Numbered from the stretch's first letter, positions 35,014-45,006 are shown. The stretch: DNA of 64,000 nucleotides from Brasilonema sp. CT11 (GCF_017982655.1 NZ_JABXYX010000007.1:60549-124548), one strand, 5' to 3'. The notes: generated from the letters alone by a model not told the origin. Translations and numbers: made by a program.

Positions 35014-35448
35014 TATCTTTATGAATATTTTTACAACTACTAGACTTTACATTCTCATAGCCCCACATATAAAGACGCTACAGATTACGACTTTCTATGA
35101 GATAGTAGGTGGTTAATTAACGAGAAAAATTGCGATCGTTCACGCTAATTTTCTTTGGCGTAACCATTGACAAAAAAGATGGATAAGCTTATTTTTTTGG
35201 CTAGTATTCATGCCCAAGAAATTAAGCGTTTCGCGTTTAATTACCTTTTAGAAATAGATGCGGTTGCCACACTCAAGCGAGTTTTTGTATGAACATTATC
35301 TGCGGAGAGGCAAAATTGGACTTCATCCCGCTAGCCCCTAAGAGGGGTGCTGTGCAAAGCCGCTTCACGTCTCTACTGTATGATATCTGCGGTTTGAACT
35401 TCTTTCTACTGATTCCAAAATTAACGATTAACAAACGACACACTTTAT
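35014..35448 (+). other. Long leader of the cobW operon
   Basis: 435 nt without a gene. The first part matches the riboswitch 2 leader; 35330-35352 holds an AGCCCCT/AGGGG-type hairpin that could be the off-state structure; the last 65 nt (from about 35385) match the DUF1636 leader and start region at 7436-7500 (TGCGGTTTGAACTTC, ATTAACAAAC). Confidence 0.6.
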
Positions 35449-36507
35449 ATGCATAAAATTCCGGTCACAGTGATTACAGGATTTCTTGGCGCAGGCAAAA
35501 CGACCTTAATTCGCCATTTACTGCAAAACAATGAGGGACGACGCATTGCTGTTTTGGTGAATGAATTTGGAGAAATTGGAATTGATGGCGAACTTTTGCG
35601 TGACTGTCAAGTCTGTGACGATGAAGAAGATCCTAACAGCAACATTGTTGAACTCACCAACGGTTGCTTGTGCTGCACGGTGCAAGAGGAATTCTTACCA
35701 GCAATGCAAGAATTGTTGAAGCGACGCGATCGCATTGACTGCATGTTGATTGAAACCTCTGGACTAGCACTACCAAAACCATTGGTGCAAGCATTCCGCT
35801 GGCCGGAAATTCGCACGGGCGCTACAGTGGACAGCGTAATCACCGTCGTGGACTGTGAAGCTTTAGCAACGAATCAATTTGTCGGCGATTTAGCAGCCCT
35901 CTTAGCCCAGCAAGAAGCTGATGATAGTTTAGAACACGAAACACCCATTGAGGAACTGTTTGAAGATCAGCTTGCTTGTGCTGACTTAGTGTTGCTTACC
36001 AAGAGCGATCGCGTTGATGACCAAACGCAGGCTAAAGTGCAGCAGTGGTTGAAACAGAACTTGTTACCTGGTGTAAAAGTCATTCCTTGCCAGGACGGTC
36101 AAATTGATTGCGACTTGTTACTCGGTTTTAACGCTGCGGTAGAAGACAACTTAGATAGTCGCCCCAGTCACCACGACAACGAAGCCGAACACGAACATGA
36201 TGAAGAAATTAACGCGGTGCAACTACTGCTAGACCAGGCATTTGAGCCGTCTGCCTTGGTCAAACGCTTGCAAAGATTAGTACAACAGCAAGAAATTTAT
36301 CGAATTAAGGGATTTGTGGCAGTTCCAAAAAAAGCCATGCGTCTGGTATTACAGGGTGTCGGTAATCGATTTGACTACTTTTATGACCGTCCTTGGCAAC
36401 CCCAAGAACCCCGTCAAACAAAATTAGTGTTGATTGGTCGCGAACTTGATCAGGTTCGCATTGAATCACTGCTGCTACAGGAGGAAGTAAATGTGGCTGC
36501 AAAATAG
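35449..36507 (+). CDS. cobW: CobW/COG0523 family GTPase (cobalt or zinc metallochaperone)
   Basis: 352 aa. P-loop ITGFLGAGKTTLIRHLL (residues 9-25), the metal-binding NGCLCCT motif (Cys 73, 75, 76), TKSD as the G4 motif, and a His/acid-rich insert (SHHDNEAEHEHDEE, near residues 240-254) before the CobW C-terminal domain (YRIKGFVAV, RFDYFYDRPW). Such GTPases deliver metals; CobW itself is tied to cobalt loading in B12 synthesis. The gene is directly controlled by cobalamin riboswitch 3, which supports cobalt over zinc. It overlaps the next gene by 17 nt. Confidence 0.93.
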   Translation: MHKIPVTVITGFLGAGKTTLIRHLLQNNEGRRIAVLVNEFGEIGIDGELLRDCQVCDDEEDPNSNIVELTNGCLCCTVQEEFLPAMQELLKRRDRIDCMLIETSGLALPKPLVQAFRWPEIRTGATVDSVITVVDCEALATNQFVGDLAALLAQQEADDSLEHETPIEELFEDQLACADLVLLTKSDRVDDQTQAKVQQWLKQNLLPGVKVIPCQDGQIDCDLLLGFNAAVEDNLDSRPSHHDNEAEHEHDEEINAVQLLLDQAFEPSALVKRLQRLVQQQEIYRIKGFVAVPKKAMRLVLQGVGNRFDYFYDRPWQPQEPRQTKLVLIGRELDQVRIESLLLQEEVNVAAK

Positions 36508-36931
36508 CGTCTGGCAAAGTAATTTTGGCTACTGGCAGAATGGGTTCATTCACGCTAATTTCTTAGTGATTGGCTACTACAGTTGGAAAGGTTTTTTGGA
36601 AAAAGGTCGAGGAGTTGTCGTTTGCGATGTGGATGCCAAAGCTGCTGACCCCAGGACAACAAGCCTGGATCTGATACCGTTCACGACTCAGTTCATCCCT
36701 AAACAACAAGTTTTAACTTACATCCAGAAGTACGGGTTTGAAGGAGAGAAAACACCAACATTACTACAAGTTGTCAATACTTACGATCCTCACAAAGAGT
36801 TGGTTATCTTGCTGACAATAAATGGGCAGATGGAAATCAATCTCTTACAAAATCTTGCTATTAGACCCTCCGAATGTTATCAGCAGGTCTGCAAACGCGC
36901 TGAAGAATTTCAACCCAGTCTAATGTCCTAG
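36491..36931 (+). CDS. Uncharacterised riboswitch-linked protein, family member 2
   Basis: 146 aa, ATG 36491 with an AGGAGGAA ribosome site inside the cobW 3' end; 17-nt overlap implies coupled translation with CobW. Paralog of the 26809-27273 product: FIHANFLVIGYYSWKGFL, RGVVVCDV, VVNTYDPHKELVILL, and CYQQVCKRAEEFQP at the same relative places, with overall similar length. No membrane helix or signal peptide. Coupling to CobW suggests it works with that metallochaperone. Function is unknown to me. Confidence 0.85.
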   Translation: MWLQNSVWQSNFGYWQNGFIHANFLVIGYYSWKGFLEKGRGVVVCDVDAKAADPRTTSLDLIPFTTQFIPKQQVLTYIQKYGFEGEKTPTLLQVVNTYDPHKELVILLTINGQMEINLLQNLAIRPSECYQQVCKRAEEFQPSLMS

Positions 36932-37368
36932 AAGATATAGAGGTTATCAACACAATAGTTGCAAACATGAAAATAAAAGTATAATCCATTGCTATTTTTC
37001 TAAGAAAAAAATAATGTGTAGAAGATTAAAAACATCCTGTTTTTTAAAGAAATAAATGTAAGAGATACTATATCAAAAATTAAAAACTATAATTTTTGAT
37101 ATTCTTTTATTTCTAATTCTCCACTTATAAATGCCTAATGTTACGGCTAATTTAGCCGTAACATCCTCTGATAACTTTCTGTTTGAAGCCCAATTTGTCC
37201 TGGTTTTAAAAAAAGGTCATGACAAATTACGTGGACTTTTTTTGTCTATAAATAGACAATTAGTGTAATATAATTTTTAGGTAAAGCATTATTTAATTAC
37301 ACTAATTATTTTCTGAGTTTTGCTAAATTTGAGCAATCGAATTTATTTTCATAAGTTAGGAGTCAATC
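36932..37368. other. AT-rich intergenic region with hairpins
   Basis: 437 bp. Contains ATCAAAAATT/AATTTTTGAT (about 37072-37100) and the 13-bp palindrome ATGTTACGGCTAA/TTAGCCGTAACAT (37138-37164), which could end the cobW operon transcript. No gene seen. Confidence 0.6.
37138..37164. terminator. Palindrome downstream of the cobW operon
   Basis: Perfect 13-bp arms around a single T. Strong hairpin but no T-run follows; possible terminator or protein site. Confidence 0.45.
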
Positions 37369-37854
37369 ATGAATAAAATTGGATTAATTTTCCTTTCCAG
37401 TTCAACCTTTATGGCTTCAATGCTGACGCTATTTTCAGAAAAGTCAGTCCAAGCAGCTAATTTTACTCAAGATAAAGTATCCGACAATGCTTCTGTACAG
37501 AAAGCTCCTCAAGCTGTTATGAATTGCAGTCGTCAAAATTGTACCGGAAACGCACATTTGGCTACTTTTAACCGTATATTTATGGCAAAAGTGGATAATC
37601 CAAATAATCAAACCCCAAAAGGTGTAAAGGTGCTTAATTTTACTGATGAAGAGAGCGATGCTGCTATTGCTAAGTTTGGTTGTGACTGTCCTAAGTCTAT
37701 TAATGCACTACGCCAGACGCGAGGTATAACTGTTGGGGTTGAAGGTGAATATATTGCACCTACACAGGCAATTAAGCCTTGCGCAGATGGGAAACTGAAT
37801 CCAAAATCTAATACAAATTCTAATACAAGTTCTAATACAAGTTCTCAGCACTAG
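37369..37854 (+). CDS. Secreted Cys-containing protein of unknown function
   Basis: 161 aa with a signal peptide (IFLSSSTFMASMLTLFSEKS, cleavage near VQAA). The mature protein has four to five Cys (MNCSRQNCTG, GCDCPKSINAL, KPCADGK), a TDEESDAAIAKFGCDCP segment and a low-complexity C-terminus of Asn-Thr/Ser repeats (NSNTSSNTSS). I do not know the family. A decayed second copy of its central part lies about 330 bp downstream (38181-38330). A good terminator follows at 37891-37919. Confidence 0.78.
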   Translation: MNKIGLIFLSSSTFMASMLTLFSEKSVQAANFTQDKVSDNASVQKAPQAVMNCSRQNCTGNAHLATFNRIFMAKVDNPNNQTPKGVKVLNFTDEESDAAIAKFGCDCPKSINALRQTRGITVGVEGEYIAPTQAIKPCADGKLNPKSNTNSNTSSNTSSQH

Positions 37855-37890
37855 AATACCAGTAAAACGGTGCTTATCTAAACTTTGCTA

Positions 37891-37919
37891 AAAAGCGATC
37901 ACTGAAGGCGATCGCTTTT
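37891..37919 (+). terminator. Terminator-like hairpin
   Basis: AAAAGCGATC (37891-37900) pairs with GATCGCTTTT (37910-37919) around a 9-nt loop; the descending arm supplies the T-run. Ends the secreted protein gene. Confidence 0.7.
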
Positions 37920-37967
37920 CAAGTTAATTAAACCTGAGTTCACTGTTTTTACGGGGTCTAACACGTA

Positions 37968-38067
37968 AAAAATTGGCAGCCTTTAAAGCCCCACGATTAA
38001 TCGAGGGGACATCACGACTATCGTATGTTCGGCTACGCCGTGCCGAAGGCATAGGCTGCCAATTTTT
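37968..38067. repeat. 100-bp MITE-like element with 14-bp inverted ends
   Basis: AAAAATTGGCAGCC (37968-37981) is the exact reverse complement of GGCTGCCAATTTTT (38054-38067). The inside carries the dispersed GTGCCGAAGGCATAGG-type repeat. Noncoding. Confidence 0.7.
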
Positions 38068-38180
38068 AGGGGACAATGCGTCACCAAATGGCAAAGATAT
38101 TGTTGATGTAATCTTGTGTCAAACATCCAAAAATCGGTAAATATTTCTGCGCTAATGCTGAACAACTGTCTCATTTGAAC

Positions 38181-38330
38181 AAAGGCGTACCAGAGATTAA
38201 CGTTACCGACGCGCATAGCGAAAAGGCTCTCCTTGGGGTGACAGATCCGACAAAGCGATGCTGCTGTAGCTATGTTTGCCTGTGATTGCACTGCATCGAT
38301 AAATTGCTTGCTTCGTCTGCTCAATAGCCT
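38181..38330 (+). pseudogene. Decayed paralog of the 37369 secreted protein
   Basis: AAAGGCGTACCAGAGATTAA reads KGVPEINVTD, matching KGVKVLNFTD of the intact gene. After about 45 nt of unrelated sequence the match resumes in another frame at 38254 as SDAAVAMFACDCTASIN, against SDAAIAKFGCDCPKSIN. The interruption and frame change show it is broken. The minus-strand ORF over this region is a shadow. Confidence 0.7.
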
Positions 38331-38656
38331 TCCGTAGAATTGATTTTCCTTGATTTTCAGATTCCCAAAAGAAAATGAGCAAGGGAATAGATTTTTTCTT
38401 TTCCCTTACTCTTTAAACAGCTTGTTCTCAGACATGTTAAGTAAGTCTGCGTTGACAAATAAACATATGTAACGAAACGTAAAGTAAGCAAATGGTAGTC
38501 CCGTAGGGCGCTAAGGGCACGAGGCCGCCTGTAGGGCGTTAAGGACCCTACAAGACAAATACAAAAACTAATAAACCACCGCGTGTAGCAGTCGCTAATC
38601 GCCTCCCTTCACTAATCCGCTTGCCAAGGAGGGTAAATATATGCAGCCACTAATTA
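38331..38656. other. Intergenic region with short direct repeats
   Basis: 326 bp. Holds two copies of GTAGGGCGYTAAGG (near 38503 and 38530) and AT-rich sequence. No gene seen. Confidence 0.5.
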
Positions 38657-39313
38657 CTAGAGGTTATTGGTTACAGGACAATTTGATTTTGTCGTATGAT
38701 TCAACCTCTGTTTAAAAGCCAAACCAAAACCGAAAGTAGCAAGTGCTAGTAAACTAATTGCTGAAGAAGGTTCAGGAACGGCTGATACCTTAATGCTAGT
38801 TGTGTCACCTAAGAAAGTATCTTTGTCAGTAGTTCTGTCATACGAAAATAAGTTGTAATTAGTGCTACCAGGTGTAACATATTCAGTAGCAGTGGGATTA
38901 ACGTTATTGGCAATGTAGTAGTAAGGATTCTGAGTAGGCGTCTCCGTGCTGATATTTAATGCTGGCAGGTTATTAGGTAGAGAACTATCGTAATCCAAAC
39001 GCAAATATGGGTCACCTGAGATACCATTGCTAACGTTACTACCACTTTGAAGAAGTTTATTAGTGGAGTCGAAAATCGATAAAGACGTGGATTCTAAAAA
39101 CTTCGTTGTAAATGGAGCCGATGGAAAATTTGGATTAACTTCCGAGAAAAAAGCTGGAGTCCCACTTTTAGTTGTAAAAGAACCTTTGGCTGAATATCCA
39201 TTACTAAATTTCGCATTGAATACGAAATCGGCAGCTTGAGCGGATGAGAGTGCAAACATAAAAGGAATGGATGAACAAGTCACCATCGCAAGTAATACTT
39301 TTTGAAGTTTCAT
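38657..39313 (-). CDS. PEP-CTERM sorting domain protein
   Basis: 218 aa. Signal peptide (LLAMVTCSSIPFMFALSSAQ, cleavage near AQAA), a Ser/Thr/Asn-rich secreted body (FNAKFSNGYSAKGSFTTKSG, YLRLDYDSSLPNNLPALNIS), and the C-terminal sorting signal VPEPSSAISLLALATFGFGL followed by AFKQR. The PEP motif is cut by an exosortase on export. As in other members, the body has no known enzyme function. About 16 residues follow the basic stop, a little longer than usual. Confidence 0.92.
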   Translation of the reverse strand: MKLQKVLLAMVTCSSIPFMFALSSAQAADFVFNAKFSNGYSAKGSFTTKSGTPAFFSEVNPNFPSAPFTTKFLESTSLSIFDSTNKLLQSGSNVSNGISGDPYLRLDYDSSLPNNLPALNISTETPTQNPYYYIANNVNPTATEYVTPGSTNYNLFSYDRTTDKDTFLGDTTSIKVSAVPEPSSAISLLALATFGFGLAFKQRLNHTTKSNCPVTNNL

Positions 39314-39717
39314 GAATCAGACCTCGAATTATTGAATTATTGAATCAACGCGATTTTGCTAGAAATCTCCAGAATGCCTATCCACCGAGAGTCTAGGAGG
39401 TGCGCTGTTCCGGTAACAAGAACGTAACAGTCCCTACCCTTTCTCTAGTGATTTCAACAGTTACTTTACCAAGAAATTTATATTTTTATTTACAAAAAAA
39501 TCGTTATGTCGAGAGTTCAGTTTTTAGGAGATATTACAACGTTGAAATACGAGTAATCTAAAAAAAAACATTTGTACTATTAGTTGAAATTATCTCCTAC
39601 ACCTAGTACAGCGCGGCGTAAGTAACAGATCCATAATATGAGATACTAAGCAAGCAAGACCGACTTACTTATTATTCGATACATTATCTAAATATTGTTC
39701 TAGAGAATTTCCATAAA
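39314..39717. other. Intergenic region between divergent PEP-CTERM and Rieske genes
   Basis: 404 bp, AT-rich. Holds the dispersed repeat CTAGTACAGCGCGGCGTAA (39603-39621; partner at 18446-18464) and TTTTTATTTACAAAAAAATC (near 39483), which recalls the first part of boxes A and B. No gene seen. Confidence 0.5.
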
Positions 39718-40141
39718 ATGAAACGTCGTCATTTTTTTACTTACATTGGTGTAGGTTCTTTGATAAATAGTCTACTTGTGAAAGTTAGGGCTTCTGAGCC
39801 AAACACTACAGCGAGATCATCAGCATCTGGAGATTGGCAAACGGTGGGGACGGTAGCCGAGTTGGATAAAACTGGTCAGTTATTAAATGAAAAGTCACCA
39901 GTTGGTTCAGTCTTAGTAGTTGGGACTTCTAAAAGTAAAAATTTGATAGCTGTGAATCCCACCTGCACTCATATGGGTTGTACAGTAGAATGGCTGAATA
40001 ATGAAAAAATATTTTTATGTCCTTGTCACGCTTGTTGAATTTAAACTTGACGGCAAGGTGCAAACAGGTCCAGCCACAAAACCACTCTCAACTTACACAG
40101 CAAAGATAGAAGGTAATTTCGTTATGGTGAAACGCACTTAA
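39718..40141 (+). pseudogene. Rieske [2Fe-2S] protein gene with a frameshift
   Basis: ATG 39718 starts MKRRHFFTYIGVG, a Tat-like RR-x-F-F leader, then the Rieske domain with CTHMGCTVEW and FLCPCHA. The frame then hits a stop at 40036-40038. Moving one base restores the expected end EFKLDGKVQTGPATKPLSTY and TAKIEGNFVMVKRT, with a stop at 40139-40141. One extra base around 40030-40036 explains this. All four cluster ligands (C, H, C, H) precede the shift, but the last 40 residues that shield the cluster are lost. Either a true mutation or an assembly error. Confidence 0.88.
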
Positions 40142-40274
40142 TGTAAAATTTTCAAAGTGTAAAATAGCACCCAACGAAAAAGCAAAATTTGGAGTAGTGA
40201 TACGGAACACACTTGCGCGATCGCTCGTATTATTAAAAAGAAATGTGCAAGCTATTCACTAACTCTAACCCTAA

Positions 40275-41141
40275 ATGCAGAAACCAAAATCAATTCATAT
40301 TCCGAAAGCAACTCGTTACCAAAATGCAGCGATAGATTATTATATGGGAGTCACAGGTTCCTCCTATCTCCATTATGGGTATTGGGAAACATTACCTCAC
40401 AGTGGTGAGGAATTGACTCTAACTTCTCTGCGTGCAGCTCAACAAGCTTATACAGACAAACTGTTCAGTTTTATTCCACAGGGAATAAGCACCGTGCTTG
40501 ACGTAGGCTGTGGTATTGGTGGTAATGCGAAATACCTTTTGGAACGCGGTTTCAATGTTGAGGGATTAGCACCCGACGCACTTCAACAAGAGAAGTTTAT
40601 TAAGAATACCAATGGTCAAGTACCTTTCTACTTAACGAGATTTGAAGATTTTCAACAAACCCACTCCTACGATCTCATCCTGTTCAGCGAAAGCAGCCAA
40701 TATATTGCTGTTGACGATTTGGCTCAGGGTGCGGCTCGTTTATTGAGTAGTGGCGGCTACTTGCTGATTGCCGATATGATGCGCTCTGATCCTGAATACC
40801 AGGAGGGCATTTTTTCTAATTGTCATGTCACAAGCGTTCTTCAGGAAGCTTTAGAGCGGGCTGGGTTCAGTTTAATCAAATCAGAGGACATCTCAAACTC
40901 GATTGCACCAACGATTGACTTGTCTCTTGATTACTTCCGTAGTTTTGGGCTGACTACGATGAAATATATTAGTGATGTTGTGGCGATCGCTGTCCCACCA
41001 TTACATGCATTGGGACGTTGGGCATTTAAGCGCTGGCTGGACAAACCAATTGTCGAGGGGTTAGCAGCACGCACAATTTTTGAACGCCATCTGTGTTATT
41101 CCATCCAACTCTGGCAGTTATCAATTCAGAAGTTGAATTAA
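40275..41141 (+). CDS. Class I SAM-dependent methyltransferase
   Basis: 288 aa. SAM-binding loop TVLDVGCGIGGNAKYLLERG (residues 73-92), the acidic strand 2 end, YDLILFSESSQYI (motif II region) and GGYLLIADMMRSDPEYQ (motif III). The C-terminal third is helical with DYFRSFGLTTMKYISDVV. The N-terminus has YYMGVTGSSYLHYGYWE, as in small-molecule methyltransferases. Substrate unknown. It stands downstream of the broken Rieske gene and converges with adhC; a hairpin at 41314-41330 separates them. Confidence 0.85.
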   Translation: MQKPKSIHIPKATRYQNAAIDYYMGVTGSSYLHYGYWETLPHSGEELTLTSLRAAQQAYTDKLFSFIPQGISTVLDVGCGIGGNAKYLLERGFNVEGLAPDALQQEKFIKNTNGQVPFYLTRFEDFQQTHSYDLILFSESSQYIAVDDLAQGAARLLSSGGYLLIADMMRSDPEYQEGIFSNCHVTSVLQEALERAGFSLIKSEDISNSIAPTIDLSLDYFRSFGLTTMKYISDVVAIAVPPLHALGRWAFKRWLDKPIVEGLAARTIFERHLCYSIQLWQLSIQKLN

Positions 41142-41313
41142 GATCAGCGCACCAAACGAACACGCAAGATTGGTAACAAACTTTTATCGCCAGCAATTTA
41201 TTAGGAATAATTGCTTACAAGACTTGGCTTGGTTATTTAGCGGTGTAATTTCCTCTCCCCTGCCAAGAACTGCTATCTAAACGCTAATCTATCCTACGGG
41301 TATGGAATACATT

Positions 41314-41330
41314 CCCAGCCTCTGGCTGGG
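41314..41330. terminator. Hairpin between convergent genes
   Basis: CCCAGCC-TCT-GGCTGGG, 7-bp stem, between the methyltransferase (plus) and adhC (minus) ends. Could serve both, but belongs to a REP-like palindrome type also seen at 61632-61656. Confidence 0.45.
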
Positions 41331-41357
41331 AGAGAAAACTCCTGTGCACTTCCTTAA

Positions 41358-42813
<1,456 letters not shown>

Positions 42814-43236
42814 ATGAGTTATTTCATCATCATTTCGGGAAAAAGTGTATCAGCTTTGAGTGTCGATGAAGGCTTTCTTACGCCCATAAAGCGGGCACAA
42901 TCATATATCAGCAGTCTTGCCTCTGACATTTCATCACTGGATGGTAGCCCTGCCTACTTGTGGGAGGATGGTAAAAGCGGCACATCTACTGAAATTGTTT
43001 ACAATTTAGAAAATCATGTTCGCGAAGAAAAGTCTTTAAATGCTAGTGTTTTTGGCAAAGTTATTTCAGATTGCGAGTCTTTAAGGCTTAGTCTCAGGCT
43101 TTGGTGGGCAAATAACAACCCACATGCTTTTACTGATGTTGCTTGTGTAAAAACTATGGCAGAAGTATATTCCATAATCTCGCAGCAAGCTTGTAATTGT
43201 GATGTCATAACTTTGTTATTTAAACCAAACAATTGA
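42814..43236 (+). CDS. Hypothetical protein
   Basis: 140 aa, ATG 42814. Begins MSYFIIISGKSVSALSVDEG and contains SPAYLWEDGKSGTSTEIVYN and LRLSLRLWWANNNPHAF. No signal peptide, membrane helix or known motif. Two to three Cys near the C-terminus (VACVK, QACNCDVI). I do not recognise the family. Isolated, with AT-rich flanks; the low GC content relative to its neighbours may point to acquisition by transfer. Confidence 0.6.
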   Translation: MSYFIIISGKSVSALSVDEGFLTPIKRAQSYISSLASDISSLDGSPAYLWEDGKSGTSTEIVYNLENHVREEKSLNASVFGKVISDCESLRLSLRLWWANNNPHAFTDVACVKTMAEVYSIISQQACNCDVITLLFKPNN

Positions 43237-43711
43237 CAGGGCTCCTGTCTTTCTAACTACTGAACGTAAAAACTTAGGTGTTCCGATTAGCGATCGCTAC
43301 AATTGAAAAAAATCTAACCTATGGCATGGTTATAAAAAGGCTGGAAAGCTTTGCAAGCAATAATTTAAACCTGACTTATGACTACCTTAAAAATTATGCC
43401 TTAGTCAAAATTTATAATACTGCTTTTTGTGCTGCGATCATTCAATACTATCCCCTCACTCAAAAAAGTGGCAGCTTTTTTCTTAAAAAAAATTCGCATC
43501 CTAACTATTTGATGACAAACTGTTCCAGAATACCAAACTCTCAATAACTTGTATCCCGATACTAAGCCAAAGGCTATGGTGCGGAGCTTACGGCGAAAAA
43601 GCTAAAACATAGTATTGCTGTACACGATAGTGCCATTCTCTAGTTACATTGGATATAAGCGCTAGCAGCTTTTTTGCTCACCATTAGATTACGTTTATTT
43701 TTTCATAGCCT
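43237..43711. other. Intergenic region, no firm gene
   Basis: 475 bp. One 89-codon frame (43278-43547, GTG start) overlaps a HIP1 site and lacks a ribosome site and recognisable features; I do not count it as a gene. The stretch after 43550 has a short GC-rich repeat-like piece. Confidence 0.5.
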
Positions 43712-44995
43712 ATGAACCCTGCCCTGACTCAATTCGGCGTCCAGATGTCCAACCTGACTGGCGTTAGAGCCATTATGAAGGACATTGTTGAAACTTTACG
43801 AGCTCATACAGGGCAGCAGTTGATAAATTTGAGTGCTGGTAATCCCTTGATTTTGCCTGAGGTAGAACAGTTATGGCGGGATTGCACGGCACAATTGCTG
43901 GCTAGCCCAGAATATGGTGAAGTCGTTTGTCGCTATGGACCAAGTCAGGGCTATTTACCACTGATTGAAGCAATTGTTAGGGATTTTAATCAGCGATATA
44001 AGTTGAATTTGACTGAACGCAACATCCTTATCAGCCCAGGAAGTCAAACTCTCTACTTTTACGCTGCGAATGCTTTTGGCGGGTACACTACCAGCGGTGA
44101 ACTTAAGCAAATCGTTCTGCCACTCAGCCCAGACTACACAGGATACGGTGGTGTATGTCTAGTGCCAGAAGCCTTAATTGCTTACAAACCTGCATTGGAT
44201 ATCGACGCAGCCGCACATAAGTTTAAATATCGCCCCGACTTTAGCAAAGTATCGATTACAGAGAAAACTGGTTGCGTTATCTTCTCTCGTCCCTGCAACC
44301 CCACTGGTAATGTTCTTACCGATGATGAAGTGAAAAAAATCGCCGCCCTTGCAGCGCCTTACGATGTACCAGTGTTCATTGACTCGGCATATGCCCCCCC
44401 ATTCCCAGCGATGAACTTTACCGAAATGACACCAATCTTCGGCAATAACATATTGCACTGCATGAGTTTATCAAAAGCTGGATTGCCAGGAGAACGCATT
44501 GGAATTGCGATTGGGGATGAACGGGTGATTCAAGTTCTAGAGGGTTTCCAAACAAATGCTTGTATCCACGCTTCACGCTACGGACAAGCGATCGCAGCGC
44601 GTGCTATTAACTCTGGTGCGCTGGCAGAAATTTCTGTCCAGGTTATTCGCCCGTTTTATCAGAATAAGTTTACAGTTTTGGAAAACACGTTAAACGAAGC
44701 GATGCCCAATGATTTACCTTGGTTCCTCCATCGTGGTGAGGGGGCAATTTTTGCTTGGTTGTGGTTGCAAGACTTGCCAGTAACAGACTGGGAGTTTTAC
44801 CAAGAACTCAAGCAAGTAGGTGTTATAGTTGTTCCTGGTAGTACTTTCTTCCCTGGGCTGAACGAAGAGTGGGAACACAAGCACCAGTGTGTCCGTATTA
44901 GCCTTACCGGAAGTGATGAGGAAATTGCCACGGGTATGCAGCGTTTGGCAAAAGTGGTACAACAGGTTTATCAACGTGCTGCTGTGAGTGCTTAG
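43712..44995 (+). CDS. avtA: Valine-pyruvate aminotransferase
   Basis: 427 aa. A PLP-dependent class I/II aminotransferase that moves an amino group between valine (or alanine) and pyruvate/2-ketoisovalerate. Motifs: INLSAGNPLILPEVEQLWRD, ISPGSQTLYFYAANAFGG, the NPTG motif in RPCNPTGNVL, VFIDSAYAPPFP (PLP Asp, Tyr), MSLSKAGLPGERIG (PLP Lys), and the C-terminal Arg in CVRISLTG. Full length for AvtA. It is followed by rimM after 11 bp and probably co-transcribed. Confidence 0.92.
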   Translation: MNPALTQFGVQMSNLTGVRAIMKDIVETLRAHTGQQLINLSAGNPLILPEVEQLWRDCTAQLLASPEYGEVVCRYGPSQGYLPLIEAIVRDFNQRYKLNLTERNILISPGSQTLYFYAANAFGGYTTSGELKQIVLPLSPDYTGYGGVCLVPEALIAYKPALDIDAAAHKFKYRPDFSKVSITEKTGCVIFSRPCNPTGNVLTDDEVKKIAALAAPYDVPVFIDSAYAPPFPAMNFTEMTPIFGNNILHCMSLSKAGLPGERIGIAIGDERVIQVLEGFQTNACIHASRYGQAIAARAINSGALAEISVQVIRPFYQNKFTVLENTLNEAMPNDLPWFLHRGEGAIFAWLWLQDLPVTDWEFYQELKQVGVIVVPGSTFFPGLNEEWEHKHQCVRISLTGSDEEIATGMQRLAKVVQQVYQRAAVSA

Positions 44996-45006
44996 TTGAG
45001 TGTTGA

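Noticed and set aside
37983..38324. 113-codon minus-strand ORF
   Set aside because: It spans the inverted-repeat element and the decayed paralog on the opposite strand; a shadow.
43278..43547. 89-codon ORF on the plus strand
   Set aside because: GTG start without ribosome site, covers a HIP1 site and A-tracts, and has no coding features; treated as noncoding.
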